DNA from: Stenotrophomonas indicatrix
GTDB taxonomy: Bacteria; Pseudomonadota; Gammaproteobacteria; Xanthomonadales; Xanthomonadaceae
NCBI GenBank assembly: GCA_041545745.1
Contig: CP168152.1
Coordinates: 2,416,001-2,480,000, forward strand
DNA length: 64,000 nt
Reading direction: 5' to 3'
Part shown: one piece after another, positions 8,672-17,920 of the stretch
How the letters are laid out: each line of letters opens with the position of its first letter
Numbering within the stretch: the first letter of the stretch is position 1
Translations under genes and position numbers: made by a program
Notes under the pieces: model-generated
Told to the model about the DNA's origin: nothing
Seen by the model: the letters and a program-made list of their open reading frames with translations, nothing else
Databases searched by the model: none

Positions 8672-8725
8672 CGACGCTCGCCGCCACTCCATTGCAGTCA
8701 GCGCCGCTCCATTCCTGGACCCGCC

Positions 8726-9568
8726 ATGCCCGCCCTCGCCGACCAGTTGCACCGGGAAGCCGCCCAGCCCATGCCCGGAACCGTGACCAGCGAGGATGGC
8801 TCGGTCGTTCTGCTGCGCCATGGCTTCCAGGCCAGCGAAGGCCCCATGGGGCACCCGCACCAGCTGCGCCTGGGCCTGCTGCTGGCCGGCGGCGGCAACC
8901 TGTACCAGCGCACCACTACCGGGGTCCTGCAGGCGCCGTGGCATCCGAGCCAGTTCAACGTGGTACTGCCCGGCGATCATGGGCACTACGCCAGCCCTGC
9001 GGTGGAGCTGCTGGGAATGGCCATCGATACCGCGCAGTGGCGCGATGCGCCTGGCGGCTTCCCGGACGTCCCCTCCCTTTCCCTGCGACTGCATCGCGAC
9101 CCGGTCATCGCCTCCGTACTGCACGCGCTATGGTCCAGCGCACAGGTTGACGCCTGCGTGCCCGGCTTCCTGCAGTACGGTGCAGAAGTAGTGGTGCGGC
9201 GATTGGTCCAGCTTGCCGGCCATCCGCCCGCCCGGCCACGCATGGCCGCACCGCTGTCATCGCGGCAGCTGCGCCAGCTGCAGGGCTTCATCGATGAACA
9301 CCGTTCCCAGCCGCTGGATGTCGCAGCACTGGCCGGCGTACTCGGCATGGAACCGACCACCTTCAGCCGCGCGCTGCGCGCCGCCACCGGCATGCCGCCG
9401 TATGCCTACCTGACCCAGCACCGCATGCAGTGGGCGCAGTGCGCATTGTCCGCAGGGCAGCGTGTCACCGAGGTTGCGCTTGCCTGCGGCTACGCCAATC
9501 CCAGCAAGTTCGCCGCAGCCTTCCGGCGTGTTGTCGGCGTCTGCCCGTCAGCCTGGTCACGCCAGTAG
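8726..9568 (+). CDS. AraC-family transcriptional regulator
   Basis: 280 residues from the ATG at 8726; the open frame extends far upstream on the antisense of the receptor gene but that part is a shadow. The C-terminal 90 residues hold two helix-turn-helix units (LDVAALAGVLGMEPTTFSRAL and VTEVALACGYANPSKFAAAFRR) typical of AraC. The N-terminal ligand domain is of the PchR-like kind seen next to siderophore receptors. It is divergent from the TonB receptor and shares its Zur-box promoter region, so it probably activates the receptor when the cognate metallophore is present. Its stop codon lies in a SMAG repeat and overlaps the convergent LysR gene by 12 bp. Confidence 0.88.
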   Translation: MPALADQLHREAAQPMPGTVTSEDGSVVLLRHGFQASEGPMGHPHQLRLGLLLAGGGNLYQRTTTGVLQAPWHPSQFNVVLPGDHGHYASPAVELLGMAIDTAQWRDAPGGFPDVPSLSLRLHRDPVIASVLHALWSSAQVDACVPGFLQYGAEVVVRRLVQLAGHPPARPRMAAPLSSRQLRQLQGFIDEHRSQPLDVAALAGVLGMEPTTFSRALRAATGMPPYAYLTQHRMQWAQCALSAGQRVTEVALACGYANPSKFAAAFRRVVGVCPSAWSRQ

Positions 9569-10492
9569 ATCCGCGCCATGCGTGGATGAGCCGCCGTGCG
9601 CGCGCTCCGGCTCGAACACACCCGCCACCCAATCGATGAACACCCGCAGCCGTGGCGATGGCGTGCGGTTGCGCGGATAGACCAGGCTGACCGGGCTCGG
9701 CGTGGGCGGCATCTCGGGCAACAGCTCCAGCAACTGCCCGCGTGCGATGTACGGGGCCATCCGGTAACGCGGTGCCTGGATGATGCCCAGCCCGGCCAGC
9801 GCGGCACCGAGGAAGGCGTCGGCACCGGACACCCGCACGCGTGCCGGCAGTGGCATATGGCGCACCTGGCCGCCCTGCTGGAACTCCAGCGGAATCAGCT
9901 GGCCGGTGGCACTGGAACGGTAGCCGACCATCTGGTGCCCTGCCGTCAGCGACGCGATGCTTTCCGGCTGCCCGTGCGCCTGCACGTAGGCAGGCGACGC
10001 CACCGTGACCTCGCGCAGCAACGCCAGGCGCCGCGCGGCCAGATCGCTGTCGGCCAGGGTGCCCACGCGGATGGCCGCATCCACGCCCTCGCGCAGCAGG
10101 TCGACATAGCGATCGCCCTCGCTGACCTCCAGTTCGATGTCCGGGTAACGCTGCAGGAAGTCCGGCAGGTGCGGGAACAGCAGGTGACGCCCCAGCGTAC
10201 CGTGCACTTCGATGCGCAGCGGCCCGCGCGGTGGCACGTCACGGAACGCGGCTTCGGCATCGTCCATGTCCGCGATCAGGCGCAGGCAGCGACCATAGAA
10301 GGCCTCCCCTTCCAGCGTCGGCACCACCACGCGCGTGGTCCGGTGCAGCAGGCGCACACCCAGGCGCTGCTCCAATGCCTTGATCGCGTCGGTCACCGTC
10401 GCCCGCGGCAGCCCCAGGTCTTCGGCGGCACGGCTGAAGCTGCGGCGCTCGACAATCCGGACGAAGGCACGCAGGGCGGTGAATCGATCCAT
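9557..10492 (-). CDS. LysR-family transcriptional regulator
   Basis: 311 residues: an N-terminal winged HTH (about 1-60, FVRIVERRSFSRAAEDLG) and a periplasmic-binding-fold effector domain (about 90-295), the CrgA/YafC-like branch. It is divergent from the SDR gene with a 106-bp gap, the classic LysR regulator/target layout. The C-terminal residues (SSTHGADLLA) are encoded inside a SMAG repeat, so the gene end has been shaped by the repeat. The inducer is unknown. Confidence 0.9.
   Translation of the reverse strand: MDRFTALRAFVRIVERRSFSRAAEDLGLPRATVTDAIKALEQRLGVRLLHRTTRVVVPTLEGEAFYGRCLRLIADMDDAEAAFRDVPPRGPLRIEVHGTLGRHLLFPHLPDFLQRYPDIELEVSEGDRYVDLLREGVDAAIRVGTLADSDLAARRLALLREVTVASPAYVQAHGQPESIASLTAGHQMVGYRSSATGQLIPLEFQQGGQVRHMPLPARVRVSGADAFLGAALAGLGIIQAPRYRMAPYIARGQLLELLPEMPPTPSPVSLVYPRNRTPSPRLRVFIDWVAGVFEPERAHGGSSTHGADLLA
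9565..9588. repeat. SMAG (GTAG) palindromic repeat at convergent gene ends
   Basis: A GTAG-headed 24-bp palindrome with arms ATCCGCGC and GCGTGGAT-like around CCATGC. The TAG of GTAG is the stop codon of the AraC gene, and the other strand encodes the tail of the LysR protein. Probably also acts as a bidirectional terminator. Confidence 0.85.
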
Positions 10493-10598
10493 TGTTCGGC
10501 TAGCCGGATGATGTTTCCGGATTATCCATGATTATCCGCGAGGGCGGAGAGACCAAGATGGCCCTGCGCCATGCCGGCGTGACTTTCTGGAATGAGCC

Positions 10599-11342
10599 AT
10601 GACCTCCCCCGCCTACCGCTCTGTCGCCCTGGTCACCGGCGGCTCCCGTGGCATCGGCGCTGCCATCTCACGCCGCCTGGCCGCCGACGGCCACGCCGTG
10701 GTGATCAACTATGCCGGCCGCCGCGACGGGGCCGAAACACTGGCTGCGGAACTGACCACCCATGGCGGCCACGCCGTGGCCCTGCAGGCCGATGTGGCCG
10801 ATCCGCAGGCCGTGCATGCGCTGTTCAATGCGATCGAGGCGCGCTTCGGTGGCATCGACGTGGTGGTCAACAGTGCCGGCGTGCTGCAGTTGGCCGCACT
10901 GGCCGACAGCGATGATGCATTGTTCGACCGCGTGATCGGCATCAACCTCAAGGGCGCGTTCAATGTGCTGCGCGAGGCCGCGCGGCGCGTGCGCGATGAT
11001 GGCCGCATCATCACCCTGAGCACCAGCGTGGTTGGCATCAAGCTGGAAAACTACAGTGTGTATGCCGCCAGCAAGGCCGCCGTAGAAACGATGGGGGCGA
11101 TCCTCAGCAAGGAGCTACGCGGGCGCGCCATCACCGTGAACGCGGTGGCACCGGGGCCGACCGCCACCGATCTGTTCCTGGACGGGAAGTCGCCCGAGCT
11201 GATTGACCGGCTGGCGAAGATGAATCCATTGGAGCGGCTGGGTACGCCGGAAGACATCGCCGGTGCGGTGGCGTTCCTGGCCGGTGCCGATGGTGGCTGG
11301 ATCAATGGCCAGGTGCTGCGGGCCAATGGTGGGATGGTGTAG
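10599..11342 (+). CDS. Short-chain dehydrogenase/reductase (SDR), FabG-like
   Basis: 247 residues of a classical SDR. The Rossmann cofactor motif TGGSRGIG is at 13-20, NSAG at 91-94, and the catalytic Tyr155-x3-Lys159 (YAASK) with an upstream Ser in ITLSTS (141-143). C-terminal residues include the PG motif (VAPGPTATD). It should be a cytoplasmic NAD(P)H oxidoreductase acting on a carbonyl or alcohol; the substrate is not predictable. It is divergent from the LysR gene, which likely controls it. Its stop codon is the TAG of a GTAG repeat. Confidence 0.92.
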   Translation: MTSPAYRSVALVTGGSRGIGAAISRRLAADGHAVVINYAGRRDGAETLAAELTTHGGHAVALQADVADPQAVHALFNAIEARFGGIDVVVNSAGVLQLAALADSDDALFDRVIGINLKGAFNVLREAARRVRDDGRIITLSTSVVGIKLENYSVYAASKAAVETMGAILSKELRGRAITVNAVAPGPTATDLFLDGKSPELIDRLAKMNPLERLGTPEDIAGAVAFLAGADGGWINGQVLRANGGMV

Positions 11343-11411
11343 ATCGCATGCCAACCAAGGTTGGCATCTACCAGATCACGCCACATCGGTAGTCGCCCAC
11401 CTTGGTGGGCG
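11339..11411. repeat. Two GTAG-type palindromes, probable bidirectional terminator
   Basis: The first runs from GTAG at 11339 to CTAC at 11371 with a stem TGCCAACC/GGTTGGCA. The second, CGCCCACC/GGTGGGCG (11394-11411), follows a GTAG at 11389. They separate the convergent SDR and GH92 genes and end close to both stop codons. Confidence 0.75.
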
Positions 11412-11416
11412 CTGCA

Positions 11417-13768
11417 TCACGGGCTCATCGAATACGGCGCCTGCGCGCCTTGCCCCGGCCAGTCCTTGTTCGGCTCGGCCTGCATGGTGAAGTGCAGTTC
11501 GCCACCGGCCAGGATCTCATCGTGGCGCAGGAAGGTGCGCTGCAATGGCTTGCCGTTGAGGGTCACGCTGCCCACATACGTGTGCTTGTCGTCCAGGCCT
11601 TCGGCCACGATGGTGAAGGTCTTGCCGTTGGGCAGGCGCATTGCGGTCTTCGGCAGGAACGGCCGGCCGAGGATGTACTCGCCCGAGCCCGGCGCCACCG
11701 GGTAAAAGCCCAGCGCGGTGAACACGTACCACGCCGACATCTGGCCGACGTCATCGTTGCCGGCCAGGCCATCGGGGCGGTCGGCGTACTGGGTGTCCAT
11801 GATCTGCTTCAGGCGTGCCTGCGTGCGCCACGGCTGGCCGGCATGCGAATACAGGTAGGCCACGTGGTGGCTGGGTTCGTTGCCATGCGCATACCAGCCG
11901 ATCAGGCCGGTGATGTCTTCCATGTGTTCGAAGATGGCCGGATCGACCTTGGCGTTGAACACTTCATCCAGGCGCGCCAGCAACTTGTCGCTGCCACCAT
12001 GTGCGACTGCAAGGCCTGCCACATCCTGCGGCACGTACCACGAGTACTGCCAGGCATTGCCTTCGGTGTAGTCGGTGCCGTAGCCACTGGCGCTGGGATC
12101 GAACGGCGTGCGGAAGCTGCCATCGCGCTTGCGCGCACGCATGAAGCCAGTGTCCTTGTCGAAGGCATTGCGCCAGTTGCCGGCACGCTTGTCGAAGGTT
12201 GCCGCCACATCGGCCTTGCCCATCGCCTGCGCCATGCGCGCGATGGTCCAGTCATCGAAGGCGTATTCCAGCGTCTTGCTGGCCGCTTCACCTTCTTCGT
12301 CGATCGGTACGTAGCCCAGCTCACGATACTGCGCGATGCCATCGTAAGGGCCGTAGTTGGCGGTCTCCACCATCGCCTTCAGCGCCTTGTCCGCGTCGAA
12401 ACCACGGATGCCCTTCACGTAGGCATCGGCGATCACCGGCACCGCGTGGTAGCCGATCATGCACCAGTCTTCCAGGCCGTGGAACGACCACACCGGCAAC
12501 ATGCCGTAAGGACTGTGCTCGTGATGGGCCAGCATGGAATTGACGAAATCGCTGTTGCGCTTCTCCGGCTGCACCAGGGTCAACAAGGGGTGCAGGGCGC
12601 GGTAGGTATCCCACAGCGAGAACGTCGAATAATTCGTATAGCCCTTGGCCTGGTGCACGGCGTTATCGGCGCCGCGGTACTGGCCGTCGGCATCCATGAA
12701 CAGCGTCGGCCCCAGCAGCGTGTGGTACAGCGCGGTGTAGGCGCTGCGACGTGCATGCTCCGGCGCATCGATATCCAGCACCGACAACGCCTGCGTCCAC
12801 TCCTGCTTTGCCTGCGCACGCACGCGGTCGAAATCGAAGTCGGCCACCTCAGCCTCCAGGTTGGCGATGGCGCCCGCCTCGCTGACCGGCGAGATCGCCA
12901 CCTTCACCACCAGCGGCGCCTCCAGCTTGCCGAAGTCGAAGGTGCCCACCAGCTGCCGCCCCTCGATCTGCGCGCGCTGCTTCGGGTCCTTCTCGCCCGG
13001 GGGCGCAAAGCCCTTGTAGACGATGTCCTGCTCGGTGTTGTGCAGTTCGTGGCTGGCCAGCGGCCGCGAGAAACGCATGGCGAAATACAGCTGGCGGCCG
13101 GCGGCCCAACCGCGGGTCTCGCGGAAACCGGTGATGGTGCCATCGCCACGCACGCGCACCCGTGACCACAGGATCTTGCCCGGGTAGTCATACATGCTGG
13201 TACGCATGTCCAGCAGCACCTTGGCCTCGGTGCCCTTGTGGAACGCGTAGCGATGCACGCCCACGCGTGCGCTGGTGGTCAGTTCGGCGCGCACCTTGTA
13301 GTCGTCCAGGGTGACCGCGTAGTAGCCCGGCTCGGCCTTCTCGTCGTCATGGCGGAAGCGCGAGGCGTAACCACTCCTGGGCTTTTCGGGGTCGCCGCGC
13401 TCCAGGCCCGGGTTGCCGGTGAACGGCATCAGCAGGATGTCGCCCAGGTCTGAATGGCCGGTGCCGGAGAAGTGCGTGTGCGAGAAGCCGACGATGCTGC
13501 TGTCGTCATAGCGATAGCCCGCCGCCCAGCCATAGGCCTTCTCGCGGGGCTGGATGCGTGTATCCGGACTGAGCTGGACCATGCCGAACGGCACCGTTGC
13601 ACCGGGGTAGGTATGCCCCTCACCGCCGGTACCAATGAACGGATCGACCGAGGCATAGGCCTTGTCGGCGGCGGTCTTGGCCGGGGCGGCCACAGCCAGG
13701 CCGGAGGCGAACATCGCCGTAGCGGCGACAGCGATCAGGAGGCGACGGTCCAGCGTGGGCATCGGCAT
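11417..13768 (-). CDS. GH92 family alpha-mannosidase, exported
   Basis: 783 residues with a Sec signal peptide (about 1-27, ending AVAA). The mature protein begins with the GH92 N-terminal signature (DPFIGTGGEGHTYPGA and PFGMVQLSPDT) and has the family blocks GFSHTHFSGTGHSD, SLWDTYRALHPL, GNEPSHH and GNDDVGQMSAWY; the last contains the Asp residues implicated in catalysis. GH92 enzymes are Ca-dependent exo-acting alpha-mannosidases, mostly alpha-1,2, that trim mannose from N-glycans or yeast mannan. Location is periplasm or secreted. It is a single gene with no glycan-uptake cluster next to it. Confidence 0.93.
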   Translation of the reverse strand: MPMPTLDRRLLIAVAATAMFASGLAVAAPAKTAADKAYASVDPFIGTGGEGHTYPGATVPFGMVQLSPDTRIQPREKAYGWAAGYRYDDSSIVGFSHTHFSGTGHSDLGDILLMPFTGNPGLERGDPEKPRSGYASRFRHDDEKAEPGYYAVTLDDYKVRAELTTSARVGVHRYAFHKGTEAKVLLDMRTSMYDYPGKILWSRVRVRGDGTITGFRETRGWAAGRQLYFAMRFSRPLASHELHNTEQDIVYKGFAPPGEKDPKQRAQIEGRQLVGTFDFGKLEAPLVVKVAISPVSEAGAIANLEAEVADFDFDRVRAQAKQEWTQALSVLDIDAPEHARRSAYTALYHTLLGPTLFMDADGQYRGADNAVHQAKGYTNYSTFSLWDTYRALHPLLTLVQPEKRNSDFVNSMLAHHEHSPYGMLPVWSFHGLEDWCMIGYHAVPVIADAYVKGIRGFDADKALKAMVETANYGPYDGIAQYRELGYVPIDEEGEAASKTLEYAFDDWTIARMAQAMGKADVAATFDKRAGNWRNAFDKDTGFMRARKRDGSFRTPFDPSASGYGTDYTEGNAWQYSWYVPQDVAGLAVAHGGSDKLLARLDEVFNAKVDPAIFEHMEDITGLIGWYAHGNEPSHHVAYLYSHAGQPWRTQARLKQIMDTQYADRPDGLAGNDDVGQMSAWYVFTALGFYPVAPGSGEYILGRPFLPKTAMRLPNGKTFTIVAEGLDDKHTYVGSVTLNGKPLQRTFLRHDEILAGGELHFTMQAEPNKDWPGQGAQAPYSMSP

Positions 13769-14109
13769 TTGGATCGATTCAGGTGGTGGTCAGATCCTAG
13801 CACCGGGGTGGCGTGCTGGCATGCTGCGCTGCGGTTGAGTGTCGGGGACACCCGCGGGGCGGTCGCGTCGAGGTGTTGCGGCCTGTCCATTCCGGCCAAG
13901 CCTGCCGGGTAAGTCATGCCCTGACGGGCAGTTGCGTCCTGCCGCAGCAGTCGCTTGTTCGCGTTACGCAGAAACGCCTCCCATCGCATTCCGCGCTTTG
14001 CAACAAATTGGATGGTGCCTGCGGCCTCTCCGCTCAACACTGTCTCGACCCGCGCAGCGCCACTCGCGCATCGGCTGGGGCAAGCCCCCCGTTAAAGAAG
14101 ACCACCACC
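13769..14109. other. 341-bp intergenic region with divergent promoters
   Basis: Lies between the divergent GH92 and autotransporter genes. It contains short inverted GC-rich segments around 13900-13930 (CCGGGTAAG and CCTGACGGG) but no ORF I would defend and no recognisable operator. It presumably holds both promoters. Confidence 0.4.
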
Positions 14110-16866
14110 ATGGCAATCTGCCCGATGCCGGTTTTTCCGCCCGCACGAACGCTGCCCATGGCACTGATGGCCGCGCTCGCCATCCCTTCGCCCCACGCGC
14201 TGGCCGGCGCTGTTTCGGGACCTGATGCAAGCCATGTTGTCCAGCCCGGCGATCGAGCCGAGGACTGGTTCATCACCGATGGCGCGCTGCTCGAGTTGTC
14301 ACCCCAGTCCCGAGCCCTGATCGCATTCGTAACCGATTCCCGTCTGAAGGCAACCGATGCCCATATCAATGAAGTGATCGCCACCCGAGGACATGTCAAC
14401 GTCCGTGGTGGAACGTTGGGCACCCTCGGCAGGGGCACGGTGGCTGCGCGTTTCCGCTACAGCGTGGGCCACCTGGAAGATCTCGACATCATTGCAACTG
14501 GCAAAGGCATCGAGGCGCTGCGCAGTGGCACCGAGGTGCATGTCAGCCGATCCACGGTGACCGCCAATCAGGTTGGCGTGGACGCCGCTGACAACGCACA
14601 GGTCTTTCTCGATGATGTGCGAGTGGAGGCTACCAACTACTTCGCCAGTACCGGGGTGAAGCTGATGGACAGCAAAGCCTGGATCACCGGCAGCCACATC
14701 CAGGCCGGCGACGTGGCGATGACCATGGCCGACAGCAGCGCCGATATCACCAACAGCACCCTCAGTGGCCGCACACTTGGGCTGCAGATCATCGGCAATG
14801 CGACTTCCGCGCAGGCGCACGTGAAGGGAGCCTCTATCCTCACAACGAATGGCACCGCAGTGGCGCTGTCTGGTACCGCCAGTCTGACACTCCGTGACAG
14901 CCACCTGAGTGGCGAGGGTTCCTACGGCATCGGATTGCGGCTGCAGGACGGCAGTTCGCTCGCCGCCTATGGCGGTCATATCCACGGAGACCTTTCGGCG
15001 CTGCGTGTGGAATCAGGCCGTCAAGGCAGTCGCGTCCTGCTCGACGGCGTCCAGGTCAAAGCAAGCACTGGGGATGCGATCCTCGTCACCCCTGTTATCT
15101 CGGCGATCATTCCAATCGAGTTACGCGGCGGCACGACAATGAGCGCTGGCAGCGGCACCCTCTTGCGCGCGCAGGCTGGCGCCCAGGTGGACCTGCTGGT
15201 GTCTGCCTCTCATCTGGCGGGCAATCTGGTGGGCCACTCAAGCGCCGCGCTGGATGTCACCCTGCGTGATGGCGCTACGTTGATCGGGCAGATCGACCAG
15301 GCGCGGGCAGTTGCTGTGCAGGGTGCGCGGTGGCAACTGACTGCCGACAGCCGCATCGACAGCCTGCGGCTCGACCAGGGTGGCCTGATAGCGCTTGGAC
15401 AGGGTGGAGCATTCCACGTCTTGAACATCCTTGGCGATTTCACCGGCAGTGGTGGCACGATTGTCCTCAATACCGTGCTGGCCGGCGACAACGCACTCAC
15501 CGACAAACTGATCATCGGCGGCGATACCAGCGGCACCACCCATATACGCGTCAACAATGTGGGCGGTGCCGGTGCGCAGACAGACCGGGGCATCGAGCTG
15601 ATCCAGGTGGGCGGCGCTTCCAACGGCAAGTTCACCCTGGTTGGCCGTGCCGTAGGCGGACAGTACGACTACTTCCTGCACAAGGGCGCGGCTGGCGATG
15701 GCAACTGGTATCTGCGCTCACAGCTACCTCCCCTTCCCGACCCGTGCGAGGCCGATCCGAGCATCTGCACGCCTCCGGTTGATCCGGTTGATCCAGTCGA
15801 TCCGGTTGATCCAGTCGATCCGGTTGATCCAGTCGATCCGGTTGATCCAGTCGATCCGGTTGATCCAGTCGATCCGGTTGATCCAGTCGATCCGGTTGAT
15901 CCGGTTGAACCGGTTGGTCCAGTCGATCCAATTGCTCCGACGCCTGTGCTGCGACCCGAGCCCGGCGCCTACCTGGCCAACCTGCGGGCCGCGCAGACGA
16001 TGTTCCGCCTGGGCCATCACGAGCGCGAGGCTGGCCAGAATGGTGGCCGTGCGTGGGCACGCGTGGAGGGTTCGCGCGGTGGTTTCCAGGCGATCAGCCA
16101 TCAGCTGGTCATCCGCGGCAACAGCCAGGCGCTGACCGTCGGCGCCGATGTGTGGCGTCACGATTCGGGCAGCAGCGTGGGCGTGATGTTGTCCAGCGGC
16201 AACGCCACCAGCACCTCCACCAATGAGCTGACGGGCCATTACGCCTGCGGCAGGGTAAAGGGCGAAGCGCTGGGCATCTACGGCACCTGGCGTGGTGGCA
16301 TTGGCGCCGACCCATATGCGGGTTTCTACGTGGATGGATCAGTGCAGCGCGCGCAGTTCCGCAACCGGGTGGAAGGCATCGGCCTGGCCGACGAACGCTA
16401 TGACAGCCGTGCATGGCAGGGTGCGGTGGAAGCCGGCTACGCCTTCCGCGTGGGCGGTGCCAGCAACGGCGGTATCCATCTGGAACCGCAGCTGCAGCTG
16501 GGTTACAACCGCTGGGACAGCAACCGCCACACCGAAGCCAACGGCACAGTGGTGACCACCGAAGATGCCGATGGCCTGTTCGGCCGTGCCGGCCTGCGTC
16601 TGTACGGTGGGCCGCGCTGGGGCAACGGAACGACCGACGTGCAGCCGTACGTCGCGGCCCACTGGCTGCACACCCGCGCCGAATCGCAGATCCGCATGGA
16701 TGGTGAGATTGTGGACGCCCGTATTCCGCGTAGCCGTGGCGAGTTCAGTGCCGGTGCGTCGCTGAAGTCCGGCAACGGTGTAAGTACCTGGGTCGGGCTG
16801 TCGCTGCAGAAGGCCAGCAGTTTCCACCAGACCAGTGCGCAGGTGGGTGTGAGCTACAGCTGGTAA
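14110..16866 (+). CDS. Type Va autotransporter adhesin-like protein with (Asp-Pro-Val)n linker
   Basis: 918 residues from the ATG at 14110, which gives a signal peptide (about 1-33, ending HALAG). Residues about 40-550 form a beta-helix-like passenger rich in short repeats and local right-handed helix motifs of the pertactin type. Residues 558-608 are a rigid linker of repeated Asp-Pro-Val. The C-terminal 290 residues match the autotransporter beta-barrel, ending VSYSW with a terminal aromatic residue. The passenger would be displayed at the cell surface; no protease or lipase triad is visible, so an adhesin or biofilm role is inferred. Linker length can change by slippage in steps of whole codons. 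Confidence 0.88.
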   Translation: MAICPMPVFPPARTLPMALMAALAIPSPHALAGAVSGPDASHVVQPGDRAEDWFITDGALLELSPQSRALIAFVTDSRLKATDAHINEVIATRGHVNVRGGTLGTLGRGTVAARFRYSVGHLEDLDIIATGKGIEALRSGTEVHVSRSTVTANQVGVDAADNAQVFLDDVRVEATNYFASTGVKLMDSKAWITGSHIQAGDVAMTMADSSADITNSTLSGRTLGLQIIGNATSAQAHVKGASILTTNGTAVALSGTASLTLRDSHLSGEGSYGIGLRLQDGSSLAAYGGHIHGDLSALRVESGRQGSRVLLDGVQVKASTGDAILVTPVISAIIPIELRGGTTMSAGSGTLLRAQAGAQVDLLVSASHLAGNLVGHSSAALDVTLRDGATLIGQIDQARAVAVQGARWQLTADSRIDSLRLDQGGLIALGQGGAFHVLNILGDFTGSGGTIVLNTVLAGDNALTDKLIIGGDTSGTTHIRVNNVGGAGAQTDRGIELIQVGGASNGKFTLVGRAVGGQYDYFLHKGAAGDGNWYLRSQLPPLPDPCEADPSICTPPVDPVDPVDPVDPVDPVDPVDPVDPVDPVDPVDPVDPVDPVDPVEPVGPVDPIAPTPVLRPEPGAYLANLRAAQTMFRLGHHEREAGQNGGRAWARVEGSRGGFQAISHQLVIRGNSQALTVGADVWRHDSGSSVGVMLSSGNATSTSTNELTGHYACGRVKGEALGIYGTWRGGIGADPYAGFYVDGSVQRAQFRNRVEGIGLADERYDSRAWQGAVEAGYAFRVGGASNGGIHLEPQLQLGYNRWDSNRHTEANGTVVTTEDADGLFGRAGLRLYGGPRWGNGTTDVQPYVAAHWLHTRAESQIRMDGEIVDARIPRSRGEFSAGASLKSGNGVSTWVGLSLQKASSFHQTSAQVGVSYSW
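15781..15933 (+). repeat. 18-bp in-frame tandem repeat in autotransporter
   Basis: Alternating 9-mers GATCCGGTT and GATCCAGTC give 14 near-perfect units (15781-15906), followed by three degenerate ones. Each 9-mer encodes Asp-Pro-Val. Near-identity at the DNA level suggests recent slippage or recombination; any length change stays in frame. Confidence 0.95.
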
Positions 16867-17288
16867 GGCGTTTCTGGCCTTGCAGGAGCAGCCCTGGCAT
16901 GCGTTCCGGTCTGCCTTCTGGTGTTTCCGTTAGCGCCCGCGAGCGCGCTCGACGCGACGAAACAGGCGTGTCGCGCCCCGCCTTGTCGCTATCAGGCCGC
17001 GTATTGGGCCACGGGCGACATGGGGTTGCGCGCATCTCCGCCGGTTAAATCTACGCATGAAAAATCTACTGGAACTGCGCTGGGTGACGTGCTCAGGATG
17101 TCCACGCAGCGGCCAAGCCGCTGCCGGGATTGGAACCCCCGGACCTCAATTGAAGATTCGTCTGTCGTAACTACGGTGGGCGATGCGTGTGGCCGCAAGG
17201 CCATCCGGCTTTCTTCAGTTGTGCCGGGGTTCCAACCACGCATCGCTCGCCACCCTTCCGGTGGTCACGTCCCTCAAGGAGCCATCGC
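16867..17288. other. 422-bp region without a clear gene
   Basis: Follows the autotransporter stop. The only notable structure is the imperfect inverted repeat at 17127-17237. A minus-strand 83-codon frame (16992-17243) spans it; it has three internal Cys-poor segments and no family I recognise, so I treat it as part of the repeat rather than a gene. Confidence 0.4.
17127..17237. repeat. Imperfect inverted repeat with GGTTCCAA-type arms
   Basis: The arm at 17127-17155 (GGATTGGAACCCCCGGACC then CTCAATTGAAG) pairs with 17213-17237 (CTTCAGTTGTGCC then GGGGTTCCAACC). Between them lies a small hairpin GGCCGCAAGGCC. The nature is unknown; a strain-wide repeat is likely. Confidence 0.5.
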
Positions 17289-17537
17289 ATGTCGCATGAA
17301 CCGCCCATCCTGACCCCGGAAATGGAATCCCTGTTCTTCCGCATCGAGCACGCCCTGAACACCGCCGAGGGCATGGCAATGATGATCGGCCAGAACGAGC
17401 CGGCCGACCCACTGGCACATCTGCGCCCGGGCTACAGCCTGCAGAAGATCACGGTTGCGATGATGGCGCTGAGCCAGCATGGCCGGCGGTTGCTGCATGA
17501 ACTGCGCGAGCAGCATGTGCGGGTGACGCTGCATTGA
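17289..17537 (+). CDS. Small hypothetical protein
   Basis: 82 residues starting ATG at 17289, with an AGGAG-like sequence (CAAGGAGCC) 9 bases before it. The protein is soluble and mostly helical by eye: an amphipathic first half (MESLFFRIEHALNTAEGM) and a basic C-terminal helix (GRRLLHELREQHVRV). No signal peptide or TM segment. I do not recognise a domain. It is a stand-alone gene, ended by a 9-bp-stem hairpin, and convergent with the thioredoxin-like gene. Confidence 0.65.
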   Translation: MSHEPPILTPEMESLFFRIEHALNTAEGMAMMIGQNEPADPLAHLRPGYSLQKITVAMMALSQHGRRLLHELREQHVRVTLH

Positions 17538-17558
17538 AGCGGGCAGCGCCGGGGAAGT

Positions 17559-17579
17559 GAGCCGAGCGTAGCTCGGCTC
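17559..17579. terminator. GTAG-containing hairpin, bidirectional terminator
   Basis: Perfect 9-bp stem GAGCCGAGC/GCTCGGCTC with a 3-base GTA loop, between the convergent small protein and thioredoxin-like genes. It is a short SMAG-type element. Confidence 0.7.
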
Positions 17580-17591
17580 CATAGGAACCAC

Positions 17592-17915
17592 TCAATCCGG
17601 CAGCGCGCTCCGCAGTGTGGCGAGATCTGCCGCATCCACAGGCCGCACCACGCGCGCCACTTCCTTGCCGTCACGCAACAGGATCACCGTCGGCCACAGT
17701 TTTACCTGGAACGAGCGGCCCAGCGGCTTGCCCTTGCCGTCTTCGATCTTCCAGTGCGGCAGGTCATGCGCGTCCACGAAGGCCTGCAGCGTTGGTTGCG
17801 CGGCCTGGCAATGGCCGCACCACGGCGCGCCGAATTCGAGCAGCAGCCAACCGGCCTGCGCATCCACCTCCGCGCGAGCCGGCTCGGCTGCCATATGGTC
17901 ACACATGAAGGGCAT
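17592..17915 (-). CDS. Thioredoxin-like protein
   Basis: 107 residues with the thioredoxin active site WCGHC (about residues 32-36) in FGAPWCGHCQAAQP and the cis-Pro loop in KLWPTVILL. Length equals single-domain thioredoxins. The WCGHC dipeptide is Gly-His (as in PDI/DsbA-like sites) rather than Gly-Pro, implying a more oxidising potential. No signal peptide, so cytoplasmic. It lies 5 bp downstream of the attachment-type gene and is likely co-transcribed with it. Confidence 0.9.
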   Translation of the reverse strand: MPFMCDHMAAEPARAEVDAQAGWLLLEFGAPWCGHCQAAQPTLQAFVDAHDLPHWKIEDGKGKPLGRSFQVKLWPTVILLRDGKEVARVVRPVDAADLATLRSALPD

Positions 17916-17920
17916 GCCGG

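Noticed and set aside
7211..8725. Long N-terminal extension of the AraC gene
   Set aside because: It is antisense to the TonB receptor and the family start is at 8726.
17120..17170. tRNA-like T-arm sequence
   Set aside because: No anticodon arm, acceptor stem or CCA end can be folded.
16992..17243. 83-codon minus-strand gene
   Set aside because: It overlaps an inverted repeat and has no supporting signals; kept only as a structural note.
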